Of a stretch of DNA of 12,181 nucleotides, positions 1 through 7,392 are shown piece by piece. The stretch is taken from assembly GCA_030849805.1 (NCBI GenBank), contig JASANZ010001726.1:1-12181 (forward strand), given 5' to 3'. The notes under the pieces are model-generated. The model did no database searches. It worked only from the letters and a program-made list of their open reading frames with translations, and was not told the DNA's origin. This DNA comes from Sergeia podlipaevii. Taxonomy: Eukaryota; Euglenozoa; Kinetoplastea; Trypanosomatida; Trypanosomatidae. Made by a program: the position numbers and the translations under genes. Position 1 is the stretch's first letter. The number at the start of each line of letters is the position of its first letter.

Positions 1-454
1 CTGATATACAGCACTTGAAGTGGGTACGTATAACCCCCACCTACAGTTTGCTCTAAAGAAACATCATGACAGCAACATGTAAAGACAGCAAGTAAAAAAA
101 AAGAAGAAAAAAAACATGAAGTGAGAAAGAGAGAAAGAGTTAGTAAGTAAAAGCAAAAGAAGAAGAAGAAGATATCGCCTATAAAAGGTGCAATAGGTGA
201 CATACAGGCAATTGATGATCTTAAGATAAAACATGTCTATCGAATTAGAAAATGCTCCTGTTTTATTTTTTTTGCTTTGTTTTGTGAGAAGATGTAGCCC
301 ATAACCAATCATCAAACGATTGTGACAAAACGAGTGTGAACAGCCAGGCAGAAAAAAGAAAAACCAAAAGCAAAGCCCAAATAGGTTTTTATAGCCGTTG
401 TCGTCGCTCTCATGTTTGTTTTCTTCACCAGTCGGCGCAAACTGGCTGCGTACC

Positions 455-473
455 AAAAAAAAAAAAAAAAAAA
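455..473. repeat. A19 homopolymer
   Basis: Nineteen consecutive A on the plus strand, which is a U19 tract in the minus-strand transcript, inside the 3' flank of the secreted-protein gene. Likely to be length-variable and prone to sequencing error. Confidence 0.9.
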
Positions 474-509
474 TAGGCCTCCTCCTTCCCCGGTCTTGTA
501 TCTTTACTG

Positions 510-545
510 CAGGGGGGGGGGGAGGTAGAAGGGAAATAGAGAAGA
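510..545 (-). promoter_or_regulatory. C-rich polypyrimidine tract with CTGCAG, possible trans-splice acceptor
   Basis: On the minus strand this is a pyrimidine-rich run containing an uninterrupted C11 (plus-strand G11 at 512-522), followed directly by TGCAG. The acceptor AG would be at 510-511. It begins only about 30 bases after the stop codon at 578. In trypanosomatids, polypyrimidine-AG units define both the next spliced-leader site and the preceding poly(A) site. If used, it would make the 3' UTR of the upstream gene very short. Its use is inference; no coding region follows closely. Confidence 0.35.
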
Positions 546-577
546 GGGAACGCGCGCGCAAAGATGTATGGCTGTGT

Positions 578-1681
578 TCACAAATCACCATGATCTTCCC
601 CCGCAGCCACCACGCTATATTTGTGCTCGTCATCAGGTACTGTTTCCGCTCCCGCAGCAGCAGGAATGGTGAAGGGAACAATAATCTTACCGAGCACTTC
701 GCGTCCGTCCTCCCCTGGGGAAGTGGCGACCTTCGCAGACCCAAACTTGGCGCGTAGCCGCCACATCTCAATTCTTGCCTCCCACACGGTAGCACCACGT
801 AGCACACGGTGCACTGGCTTGGTGACGCGTCCGTAGAAAATGTTTTCCACCTCGTCTACCTTCTCGCCCTCTTCTTCTTCCTCCTCTTCCTCCACATTAA
901 TGCCAGTGTTGCGTGGTAGAGGCAATGGGCAGCGCTTCAGCAGACGCTTGTTTGCTGCCACAGGAGCCTCCTCATCACCCTCCATGTCGTTATCGCCCAT
1001 CTGTGGCCGCATCCACGGACAGCTCGCCGTCATCGTCACCGCCGCCGCCGAGTCACCATCCTCGGTTCCCTCAGGAGGCGGACACACCATATCACAACAC
1101 ACGCTGTATCCTTGCCCGTCAAAGCCCTTGTAGTGCACAGTAGATTCACCTTTCGCCTTCAGAGCGATAGAGTACCGCCAGACATCATCACTATCAAACA
1201 GCACATGACGGAGTGCGCCACGCGTTGCAGGCATCTGGCCTCCCTCTTGCTTTTGCGGCCCCTTTTCTTGCTGCACGATGCCTTCTTCTCCAAAGTAGTC
1301 AGAGTCTGCCCCAGCACGCACCGCTAGCAAACTTGCTGCATCTGGATGCGCACGCATCTTGAGCTGAACCGCCACACGACAGCCACCCTCTTCCGTGACC
1401 TGCTGCTCTTCTCCAGTTTCCGTCGTTGTCGTCATGACGACCCCGTCACCGCCATCGCCATCACAGTGAACATGCACTGTAGCGTTCAATACGTCGAAGT
1501 AGGTAAAGTCACAGTTGATAGCGGCGGGAGTCTTGGCGAGCTGCGTAAAGGTATCCACAGCGGCAAATGGCCTCTGACAGCGGAATGCTGGTGGTGGTGG
1601 TGGTGGTGTGACGGCACTGGATGAAGCCAGCACCATGAGTAGCGCAAGTGCCAGCGCATAGATAAACTGTCGCCTCATCAT
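578..1681 (-). CDS. Secreted or lumenal cysteine-containing protein of unknown function
   Basis: A 367-residue protein of unknown function. Residues 1-23 form a signal peptide: MMRRQ, then a hydrophobic core rich in Ala and Leu, then SSA as a likely cleavage site. A Pro7 run (26-32 region) follows. Nine cysteines lie at about 35, 57, 73, 101, 195, 196, 200, 221 and 251, and N66-A-T68 is a possible N-glycosylation site, so a disulfide-bonded lumenal or extracellular protein is likely. There is no second membrane helix and no clear GPI signal. An eight-Glu run (264-271) sits in the C-terminal third. The CP start at 251 and the later Trp/Gly-containing strands loosely recall ML (MD-2/NPC2-like) lipid-binding domains, but this is weak. 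The start was placed at the first ATG (1681), because the open frame further upstream begins with TTG. A second ATG follows directly. ORF reality is well supported by composition and signal peptide; function is not. Confidence 0.85.
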   Translation of the reverse strand: MMRRQFIYALALALLMVLASSSAVTPPPPPPAFRCQRPFAAVDTFTQLAKTPAAINCDFTYFDVLNATVHVHCDGDGGDGVVMTTTTETGEEQQVTEEGGCRVAVQLKMRAHPDAASLLAVRAGADSDYFGEEGIVQQEKGPQKQEGGQMPATRGALRHVLFDSDDVWRYSIALKAKGESTVHYKGFDGQGYSVCCDMVCPPPEGTEDGDSAAAVTMTASCPWMRPQMGDNDMEGDEEAPVAANKRLLKRCPLPLPRNTGINVEEEEEEEEGEKVDEVENIFYGRVTKPVHRVLRGATVWEARIEMWRLRAKFGSAKVATSPGEDGREVLGKIIVPFTIPAAAGAETVPDDEHKYSVVAAGEDHGDL

Positions 1682-2213
1682 TACAAACAATATTTTAATA
1701 GGAATGATAATACGAGAAATTAGAAAAGAACAAAAAACAAATTGATAAGTATATGCCGTTGTTTAGGCGAAACCAAAAGTCTGTGTACTTCTCTCTTCAA
1801 AAATATTTGTGTTGTGTGCGTTCTGCATCACCGTAACAAAAGTAACATAGGAGAGATCGAGCGAGAAAGAGTGGATGGGTGTACTAGAAAAAAGGGATTT
1901 AGATTAACAATAGCGCTCAGCAAAAGAATATCAGTAACAGCTGAACAATATGTATGCATCACTGCCAATAGTAAAAAAAAGAGTATTTACATAAATATGT
2001 TTTTTTTTTGGTCTTCCGTTTCAAAAATTGAGGTTGTGCGCTCTGAGCCGCCCATCTCCAACTCTATCTACGCACGTAATCGTACAATACAAGTTTCTTT
2101 TGTTGTGACTTCCTTACTTTCTCTCTCTCTCTTTTGCGGCATTCGTCGTCACATAAAGGCTGCAGCTTTCAGCTGGATTGTGGCAACTCTTCCCCTTCCC
2201 CCCCCTCTTTCTT
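1682..2213 (-). other. Intergenic region between the secreted-protein gene and the large two-helix membrane protein gene
   Basis: Holds no gene I can support. On the minus strand the first part (from 2213 down) is purine-rich, because the plus strand carries CT-rich runs near 2100-2135 and 2189-2215; this is the 3' UTR of the large membrane protein. The left part carries pyrimidine tracts that serve the downstream secreted-protein gene. Between 1682 and 1825 there is no ATG on the minus strand, which fits a short leader. Confidence 0.6.
1823..1871 (-). promoter_or_regulatory. Candidate spliced-leader acceptor for the secreted-protein gene
   Basis: The minus strand has a pyrimidine-rich tract (complement of 1850-1871) and then no AG until GCAG, with AG at 1823-1824. 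This predicts a leader of about 141 bases without any upstream ATG; the nearest upstream ATG (1826-1828) would be removed by splicing here. An alternative is a CTTTTTTCTAG at 1884-1895. Inference from known tract-AG spacing. Confidence 0.4.
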
Positions 2214-4781
2214 TTAAAAAGAGCTTGAGGAAGATGGGCTAATGCGCACTCTTTCCACAATCTTCTCCCCTATAGTGCCCCTTCGATTGGCGCCTTGACT
2301 GCGCTGGTGAGTCACTGAAGTTGGCATGGCGGTTTGCTTGCCATTGCTTCCTTCCACCTTTGCGCTCGCACCCCCACCACCCCCACCGTTTGTTGAGCTA
2401 TCCATGGAGCTGGACATGTCCTCGATGGAGACACCTTCCAGCTGCACCTCCGTCACCTTACCAGATCCTACATCGATGATGACAGTGGCATTCGTCAAAA
2501 CGCAGAAAACTTCGTCGATGAGACACTCAATCACTGCTACTGGCGTGCGCGACGATGGTGGTGATGATGGTGATGATGGTGATGTACCCGACTTCTGTGC
2601 CAAGCTCGCAGCAGCAGCATCAGCGATACCATCTCTGGCAGGGACAGCAACGGTGAGATCGACGGAAAGGAATGCCAGTCGCATGGCGCGCTCAGGGAGT
2701 GCCTTCCAGCCCAGTATGTAGCTTGAGCTGTCTTTCACGCGTCGCCGCCGCTGAGGGCTTTGCGTGCTACCACCGAAAGAGCTAGGCGCCAAGTCAGAGG
2801 CATCACCAGCTGTCTCACCTCCTGTGGTACGCTGTGGTGGAGTCTCTGCTGACCTTTCCGCAGTTTGTGAAGCAGTGGGCTCCACCTCACAATACTGAAA
2901 ATCGAGCGACAGTTCCTCTGCAATGGTGAGAACGCGACGATGCGCGTTGTCCACGTAGAACACCTTATACGGCAAGCCTAGTTGCGCACAGGAAAAGATG
3001 CCTTCCTTCTCTCCTCTCTGTGCCTCAAAGCCGTAAAATGTCGGTGGAACAGTAGGTGACATGCTGCTGTGGTTCGTGCCATGAAGTGGTGTCGTGAAGC
3101 CGCCGTCCTGAGAAGAAGACTCCCTGTGTACAGCGAGCCAGAAGAACACATCCACAGAATCGAGAGGAAACCGGGCACCACGCGTGAGGGCAATTGACAC
3201 AGATACTGATCTGACACGGGGCGAAGCATTTTTATTAGAAAGGGCATCGTTGCTTGAGTGCGTGGCTGCGGCGGTGCCCACAAGATGGGCATCGCTGTGA
3301 GTGCGCGGGTTGCGGCGCGACAGTACTACGTCATTGAGACTTGTGGAAGAAACGACACTCGAATCTGATTCGGCATCCACAAAGACATCTTCCGGCTCCT
3401 CACCGTCTCCTTTCTTCCCATTTCTATCGGACTGCCCCCCTGTGCTGGCGGACACTTGCACGGCGGAGCTCGTTCTCGTGGCACCGTTATGCTTTTCATT
3501 CCCACTCAGGTCCTTGTCCAGATCGAGGTACTTGGGATCAAGAGATGCTGTGGAGCCCTTTGAAGGGGGATGCCCCACACGTGTCGCCGGTGGAGGTCCA
3601 CCAGCCTTCTTGGCTGAGATGGTGTTGAGGACCTCTAGTCTAGGCTCACTGACGTTCCTTCTGTTCTGCGTGAGGAGGCCATCGATAGACTGGCGCTGCT
3701 CTTGCTGCTGGCTTGAGGTCTGCGAGTTCAACGTCTGATCGCTGGGTCGAGTTTCTGATGTTAATATCAATGGAGAAAACCGAGGGAGGCTCTTTAACTC
3801 CTCATCCATAGGCAACTCTACTCCACCAGTACCCTTGCCACTCTTATCCTTCTGCGCCTCATCCGCAGGGTGCACCATGTGCTGAAACTGATCTGCCAAG
3901 GTCCGCGCGGTCCTCGGGGACTGCATTGACTGTGCGGTAGATATGAGAGACCCCATGTCTGCACCTCCTTCGCCACCTTTACTGCCATTACGACCAGCAG
4001 CAGCAGCGGGTGCTGCCATCAAGGATGGAGACTGCCGTCTAAAGGATCGCGAGGTGCTAGCGCCTAACATGCGGGACTGCCGCCGCTGCCGCACCTCCGT
4101 CGCTCTTCGCGAGAGCAGACCCCCCACTGTGGCCTGCAGTTCCACAAAGGCCTTCATGAACAGACGCAAAGATCGCTGCTGACGCTGGAGAGTGCTGCTC
4201 CGGGAGGAATCGTCGCCAAGGCGCGACTCCTTCTTGTACTCCTCACTCATCCACTTGAGTTCCTGCTGCGCGAGCTCGAGCCAGTCCTCGCCACTAAAAC
4301 GGACTGTAGTGCTGCCGATGGAGGCCCCCTCGCCACCTTGAAGAGCGCCCTGGCTCGTCTCTAAACTTCGCGCCTCCGCTTCACGCCGCATGATTGTCTC
4401 CGTTAGGGTCTGACGGCGGTCGGTAAATGTATGCGCGTACTTGGCTAGAACTCTCTCCGCACGCCATATGGGAAATTCGCTCATGTACAGGTAGAGCATG
4501 GCGCCAATGGTGGCCAAGACTGGCACCATTACCCCCACATAGATTTTACGACCCCGGAGTGTAGAAAGAAAGATAGTAGGGACTCCTATAACAACAAGGG
4601 CGGCACCGAGTGCTAGCCAGAATGCAATTGCAATGAAGATGATACCACCAGCTGACGCACGTGCATGGGAAGAGGAGGCGTCTTGTCCAGCAGTAGTCGG
4701 CTGCGATGCCTTTGGGTCAGACACCCTGACGCGCACCGACGCCGCCTCGTCACTATGACTGTGTTCAGGAGTGCTAAGCAT
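2214..4781 (-). CDS. Two-helix membrane protein with long disordered region and FFAT-like motif, unknown function
   Basis: An 855-residue protein that I cannot assign to a named family. After a polar N-terminus (1-44) come two membrane helices, about 46-74 and 80-100, separated by a short basic loop (LRGRK), which suggests a hairpin. Residues 105-235 are rich in charged helix-forming residues. Residues 240-520 are Ser/Gln/Gly-rich and probably disordered. They contain EDVFVDAES (464-472), preceded by EEP, resembling the FFAT motif that binds VAP proteins on the ER. Residues 521-790 look like folded beta-rich segments interrupted by Ser/Pro inserts (about 634-685 and 718-746). A Gly-rich stretch (799-804) and a Ser5-Phe end follow. 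The hairpin and two nearby blocks match the protein encoded at 5855-6964, so the two are probably tandem paralogues. The start is the ATG at 4781; no other minus-strand ATG occurs for 544 bases upstream. Confidence 0.88.
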   Translation of the reverse strand: MLSTPEHSHSDEAASVRVRVSDPKASQPTTAGQDASSSHARASAGGIIFIAIAFWLALGAALVVIGVPTIFLSTLRGRKIYVGVMVPVLATIGAMLYLYMSEFPIWRAERVLAKYAHTFTDRRQTLTETIMRREAEARSLETSQGALQGGEGASIGSTTVRFSGEDWLELAQQELKWMSEEYKKESRLGDDSSRSSTLQRQQRSLRLFMKAFVELQATVGGLLSRRATEVRQRRQSRMLGASTSRSFRRQSPSLMAAPAAAAGRNGSKGGEGGADMGSLISTAQSMQSPRTARTLADQFQHMVHPADEAQKDKSGKGTGGVELPMDEELKSLPRFSPLILTSETRPSDQTLNSQTSSQQQEQRQSIDGLLTQNRRNVSEPRLEVLNTISAKKAGGPPPATRVGHPPSKGSTASLDPKYLDLDKDLSGNEKHNGATRTSSAVQVSASTGGQSDRNGKKGDGEEPEDVFVDAESDSSVVSSTSLNDVVLSRRNPRTHSDAHLVGTAAATHSSNDALSNKNASPRVRSVSVSIALTRGARFPLDSVDVFFWLAVHRESSSQDGGFTTPLHGTNHSSMSPTVPPTFYGFEAQRGEKEGIFSCAQLGLPYKVFYVDNAHRRVLTIAEELSLDFQYCEVEPTASQTAERSAETPPQRTTGGETAGDASDLAPSSFGGSTQSPQRRRRVKDSSSYILGWKALPERAMRLAFLSVDLTVAVPARDGIADAAAASLAQKSGTSPSSPSSPPSSRTPVAVIECLIDEVFCVLTNATVIIDVGSGKVTEVQLEGVSIEDMSSSMDSSTNGGGGGGASAKVEGSNGKQTAMPTSVTHQRSQGANRRGTIGEKIVERVRISPSSSSSF

Positions 4782-4828
4782 ATATTCTATCCCCCTTGTC
4801 GTTCGTGATAGACCTGTTTCTTTTGTTT

Positions 4829-4851
4829 CTAGAAAAATTATATTGAGATGC
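4829..4851 (-). promoter_or_regulatory. Alternative proximal trans-splice acceptor for the large membrane protein gene
   Basis: The minus strand reads a U-rich run followed by CTAG, with AG at 4829-4830. It would give a leader of about 47 bases. The tract is short and AT-mixed, so this is weaker than the distal site at 5124. Confidence 0.25.
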
Positions 4852-5023
4852 TTTGCAAATGAGAGTATGCGTGTGCGTGAGTAACAAAAAGAGGAAATAA
4901 ATGTATATATATATAAATCCTTCCCGTTTTACCGCCAACGTTTTCTATTTGTTGCTTCCGCAAGCGCCTTCACCTGTTCTTGTGTTCTAGAGGTCAGTCC
5001 ACCCCAGCCCTAAGAGCGATGCT

Positions 5024-5041
5024 TCTCTCTCTCTCTCTCTT
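5024..5041. repeat. CT dinucleotide repeat
   Basis: An uninterrupted TC/CT run on the plus strand, that is GA on the transcribed strand product. It lies in the predicted leader of the large membrane protein gene. Confidence 0.9.
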
Positions 5042-5103
5042 CGTTTCCTTCAACTAGCTCTCGGTATCTCTCTCAATAGATTTATCGGCAGCCGCTCTGT
5101 GTT

Positions 5104-5119
5104 TGTGTGTGTGTGTGTG
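5104..5119. repeat. TG dinucleotide repeat
   Basis: Eight TG units on the plus strand, just beside the candidate acceptor at 5124. Confidence 0.9.
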
Positions 5120-5123
5120 GAAA

Positions 5124-5180
5124 CTAAAGCAAAACACAAAATTTCAAGATAAGAAGAGCGGGAAGAAGAAATTAGAGAGT
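5124..5180 (-). promoter_or_regulatory. Candidate distal spliced-leader acceptor for the large membrane protein gene
   Basis: On the minus strand a long pyrimidine-rich stretch (complement of about 5149-5180) is followed by a U-rich run ending TTTAG, with AG at 5124-5125. Use of this site gives a 342-base leader with no ATG. It is the best tract-AG unit upstream of the start at 4781. Inference from known signals. Confidence 0.45.
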
Positions 5181-5397
5181 TCTCCCTTCTCTTCAGTGAA
5201 GGTCACCCAGACGTAAAGCCTATACAACAAGTGACCCACCCGAGACTGACAAGACCAAAGCAAAAAAAAAAAAGATAATAATAGCGGACAAGTAGCAAAA
5301 GTACAAAAACACGAATGAATAAAGACATTGAGAAGAAATTTGATCCCCAGAAAGCAGATAGGATACACTTCCTATAGAAGAACGTGCTATGTGTTAG

Positions 5398-5424
5398 CAA
5401 CAACAACAACAACAACAACAACAA
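5398..5424. repeat. CAA trinucleotide repeat, nine units
   Basis: Nine perfect CAA units on the plus strand (UUG in the transcript), in the 3' flank of the smaller two-helix membrane protein gene. Confidence 0.92.
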
Positions 5425-5607
5425 AAAAGCGATCAGTAATGTCATATTGGTATAGTTTTTTTTTTAATTAGCATAATGTATATAAGAAACAAACGTATAA
5501 ACACAAGTATATAGCATTACTCTTTGCATCAACTTTCATACACGGTGTGCGCATCGATCGCTGATAGGTCTACAAAAGCAAAAAAAAAAAACAGACACGC
5601 GTACCGA

Positions 5608-5627
5608 AAACAAACAAACAAACAAAC
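5608..5627. repeat. AAAC tetranucleotide repeat, five units
   Basis: Five perfect AAAC units on the plus strand (GUUU in the transcript), in the 3' flank of the smaller two-helix membrane protein gene. Confidence 0.9.
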
Positions 5628-5854
5628 AAAAGACAGCATACACACGCACAGCATCTAGTGAAAACAGCATGGCACAAACAAGCAAAATGGCATTGAACTA
5701 TATACAGTGATGTATAGTTGCTAATGTAGGCAAAACACAAACGAGAAAAAAATTAATAATAATCATTATCATTATAAATGGACAACGTGTACGTCACGCT
5801 CAATGCTTACCATAGAAAGGGCAAAAGTCAAAAACACAAAACAGGCAGACAACA

Positions 5855-6964
5855 CTATCTGCGGTGCAACATCGACCAGCGCGACTTTGTCGGTTCGTCG
5901 TGCGGGTCCTCCTCCCCCATAAAGGTGTACGTATCTGGCGCGTGTTTGTTCCATGTAGGGCCAAAAGGTTCATCCTCGTCGGAGTGGTCTCTCCGCACGC
6001 GACCCCGTTGTTGGCCTCTAGTGCTAGATGGCTGTGGGGTGGCCGCGCTGACGCTCCAACGAGTGCTATCAGAAAAGCTGTCATCAAGAACCATTACTAC
6101 TGAGCTTTCACCAACGATTCCACCGCGTGAGTCGCGATCGTTTCCACTCAGCGGGAGATGCGAGCCCCGTCCTCCGCCACCAGCGCCGTGTATTGCGGCA
6201 ACGGGCTGCCTCATCCGCTTCGACGTGTAGAACCCGCTTGTGGTGCTGACGACGGCGCCGGTAGCCGCGGCTTGCTCTTTACTCGGAATGCCACTGCTGT
6301 TCACCACGTAGCCTTCTAGAAGTCGCTGCACCGCGATCATAAAGTTCTGTTCCGCAATACAGCCGGGAATTAAGAAGTTGCTTTCCACTTGCCTGTACAG
6401 CTCCCTGATCTCTGGAAAAAGGCACGTCATAACGTACTCATCCTTCAGCACGGACTTGGGTCTTGCGTGACGCCGGAGCTCAGCAGAGGAGCTGTAGAGA
6501 CTCCGTTTCTCATCTCGTCCTCCCCTTTCTGGGCCACGTGACCCCTCCGCACCGTCCTCTTGGTGCATGCTGAGGTGCTCCATAGCGGAAAATGTAATGG
6601 TGGATGAGGCGCGATGAAAGCCCGCCAGCTCGCTGTGCCGCAGCTGCTGAACGCCCACATGGCGTGTTTGAAAAAGCGATAGTACGTTCTGCTCCACACG
6701 AAACTGAGCAAAGCGGATGGGTTGATAATAGCAAAAGTACAAGAAGAGCGTGTTGACTGTGACGCAGACGGGAATCATGAAGAGAAGATATAGCTTCTGC
6801 TTCACAGAGTGAGAAATGGTGTCACCTAAAATTACTTCACCGGCTGGTGGAGGACCAAGACTCTCGCCGGGGTGCCTGCCTGGATGATAAATGTACAAGG
6901 CCGGGAGGACAACTAGAGCTAAGAGAGTGGCAAAGAGAAGCGCATTGACGACGAGGAACAACAT
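5855..6964 (-). CDS. Two-helix membrane protein, probable paralogue of the neighbouring larger protein
   Basis: A 369-residue protein of unknown function. Helix 1 (about 2-27) begins at the initiator and may be a signal-anchor; helix 2 is about 57-80; the loop between is Pro/Gly-rich. The rest is polar. A probably helical block lies at 178-222, and a Ser/Gly/Arg-rich tail ends with an acidic patch (327-333). Helix 2 and its exit (57-87) align without gaps to residues 79-109 of the protein at 2214-4781, sharing K, Y, M, PV, T, PI and A. Residues 120-135 and 208-215 also match it. The start is ATG at 6964. The in-frame extension to 7000 begins with GTG, is encoded by a TG/CA repeat (MAHTHIHTHK-type peptide) and has a stop just before it, so it was excluded. 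A strong splice acceptor sits about 82 bases upstream. The larger relative has a C-terminal half that is absent here. Confidence 0.85.
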   Translation of the reverse strand: MLFLVVNALLFATLLALVVLPALYIYHPGRHPGESLGPPPAGEVILGDTISHSVKQKLYLLFMIPVCVTVNTLFLYFCYYQPIRFAQFRVEQNVLSLFQTRHVGVQQLRHSELAGFHRASSTITFSAMEHLSMHQEDGAEGSRGPERGGRDEKRSLYSSSAELRRHARPKSVLKDEYVMTCLFPEIRELYRQVESNFLIPGCIAEQNFMIAVQRLLEGYVVNSSGIPSKEQAAATGAVVSTTSGFYTSKRMRQPVAAIHGAGGGGRGSHLPLSGNDRDSRGGIVGESSVVMVLDDSFSDSTRWSVSAATPQPSSTRGQQRGRVRRDHSDEDEPFGPTWNKHAPDTYTFMGEEDPHDEPTKSRWSMLHRR

Positions 6965-7392
6965 GTTTGCCTTGTGTGTGTGTATGTGTGTGTGTGCCAC
7001 TTAGGGGAGAGGGCAGAGTGTACACTATGTGTTGAAAAATAGGTGCCTAGAGAAGGGAGAAAAAAATTTCTAAGTTTCCTCTGACAGCAGACAATAACTG
7101 TGCACTCTCTCAATGTATGCGAGTGAGAAAGCCAGCTGGTGTTGGCAGCAGATCACCTCTATACGTAAAAAAAAAGCATTAAAAAATTGGAGGCAAGAAA
7201 AAAGAGGGTGCGTGAATACATCATAAACAACATCAACATACAACTCACAATGACAAAAACTAGAACAAACACTTCGATTAAAAACTTGAGCACCCCAGTG
7301 CAAACACTATATATATAGGTTTCTTTATAAAGAGGAGCAAATTAGGTACGCAATAGTAGCAGTGGCACTCACACAAACCACCCTACACATTT
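6965..7392 (-). other. Intergenic region between the DHHC gene and the smaller two-helix protein gene
   Basis: No gene is supported. It holds the short leader of the two-helix protein gene (6965-7046, with an interrupted TG repeat at 6974-6995 and no minus-strand ATG), its splice acceptor, and to the right the 3' flank of the DHHC gene with an AT-repeat near 7308-7317 and several A-rich runs. The 77-codon open frame at 7070-7303 on the minus strand is pyrimidine-derived and shows no protein-like features. Confidence 0.6.
7047..7070 (-). promoter_or_regulatory. Strong candidate spliced-leader acceptor for the smaller two-helix protein gene
   Basis: On the minus strand a run of T followed by CTCCCTTCTCTAG gives a textbook polypyrimidine-AG unit, with AG at 7047-7048. 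It predicts an 82-base leader without upstream ATG and supports the start at 6964. Confidence 0.6.

Larger units (their letters stand above)
1..577 (-). other. 3' flank of the secreted-protein gene; leader-type sequence of a gene beyond the window
   Basis: No convincing gene. Read on the minus strand, the stretch holds several pyrimidine tracts: about 90-175 (mostly TTC/CTT triplets), the A19 run on the plus strand at 455-473, and a C-rich tract at 512-545 ending in CTGCAG. The tracts near 90-175 lead to a possible acceptor AG at 53-54, so a downstream gene presumably starts left of position 1. The only ATG-started minus-strand reading frame I examined, from 413, is about 33 codons long and Phe-rich; it looks like a product of U-rich sequence. 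The assignment of UTR limits is inference from known trypanosomatid processing signals. Confidence 0.55.
4782..5854 (-). other. Long intergenic region rich in microsatellites
   Basis: At 1073 bases this is the longest gene-free stretch. It contains (AT)n near 4903-4914, a CT run at 5024-5041, a TG run at 5104-5119, nine CAA units at 5398-5424, five AAAC units at 5608-5627 and AT-rich triplets near 5749-5776. The two hydrophobic open frames on the minus strand at 5144-5445 derive from pyrimidine-rich tracts and do not resemble proteins. The right part should be the 3' UTR of the smaller membrane protein gene; the left part is the leader of the larger one. The minus strand lacks any ATG from 4782 to 5325. 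Confidence 0.6.

Noticed and set aside
64..807. 247-codon minus-strand frame across the 3' end of the secreted-protein gene
   Set aside because: Composed of Phe, Leu and Ser runs from homopolymers and overlaps the real gene out of frame; no protein-like motif.
1682..1690. Three-residue extension of the secreted protein
   Set aside because: It begins with TTG; an ATG follows directly and precedes the signal peptide.
3301..3738. 145-codon plus-strand frame, and other plus-strand frames
   Set aside because: All lie opposite well-supported minus-strand genes and show no motif, so they are shadows.
2214..4781. Lunapark-like ER-shaping protein as an identity for the large two-helix protein
   Set aside because: It has two N-terminal helices and a long tail, but no C-terminal zinc ribbon with paired CxxC and no recognisable sequence match.
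5144..5445. Two overlapping hydrophobic minus-strand frames in the long intergenic region
   Set aside because: They are translations of CAA and pyrimidine-rich repeats with no conserved features.
6965..7000. Twelve-residue N-terminal extension of the smaller two-helix protein
   Set aside because: It begins with GTG, is translated from a TG/CA dinucleotide repeat, and eukaryotic nuclear genes start at ATG; the ATG at 6964 sits right before the membrane helix.
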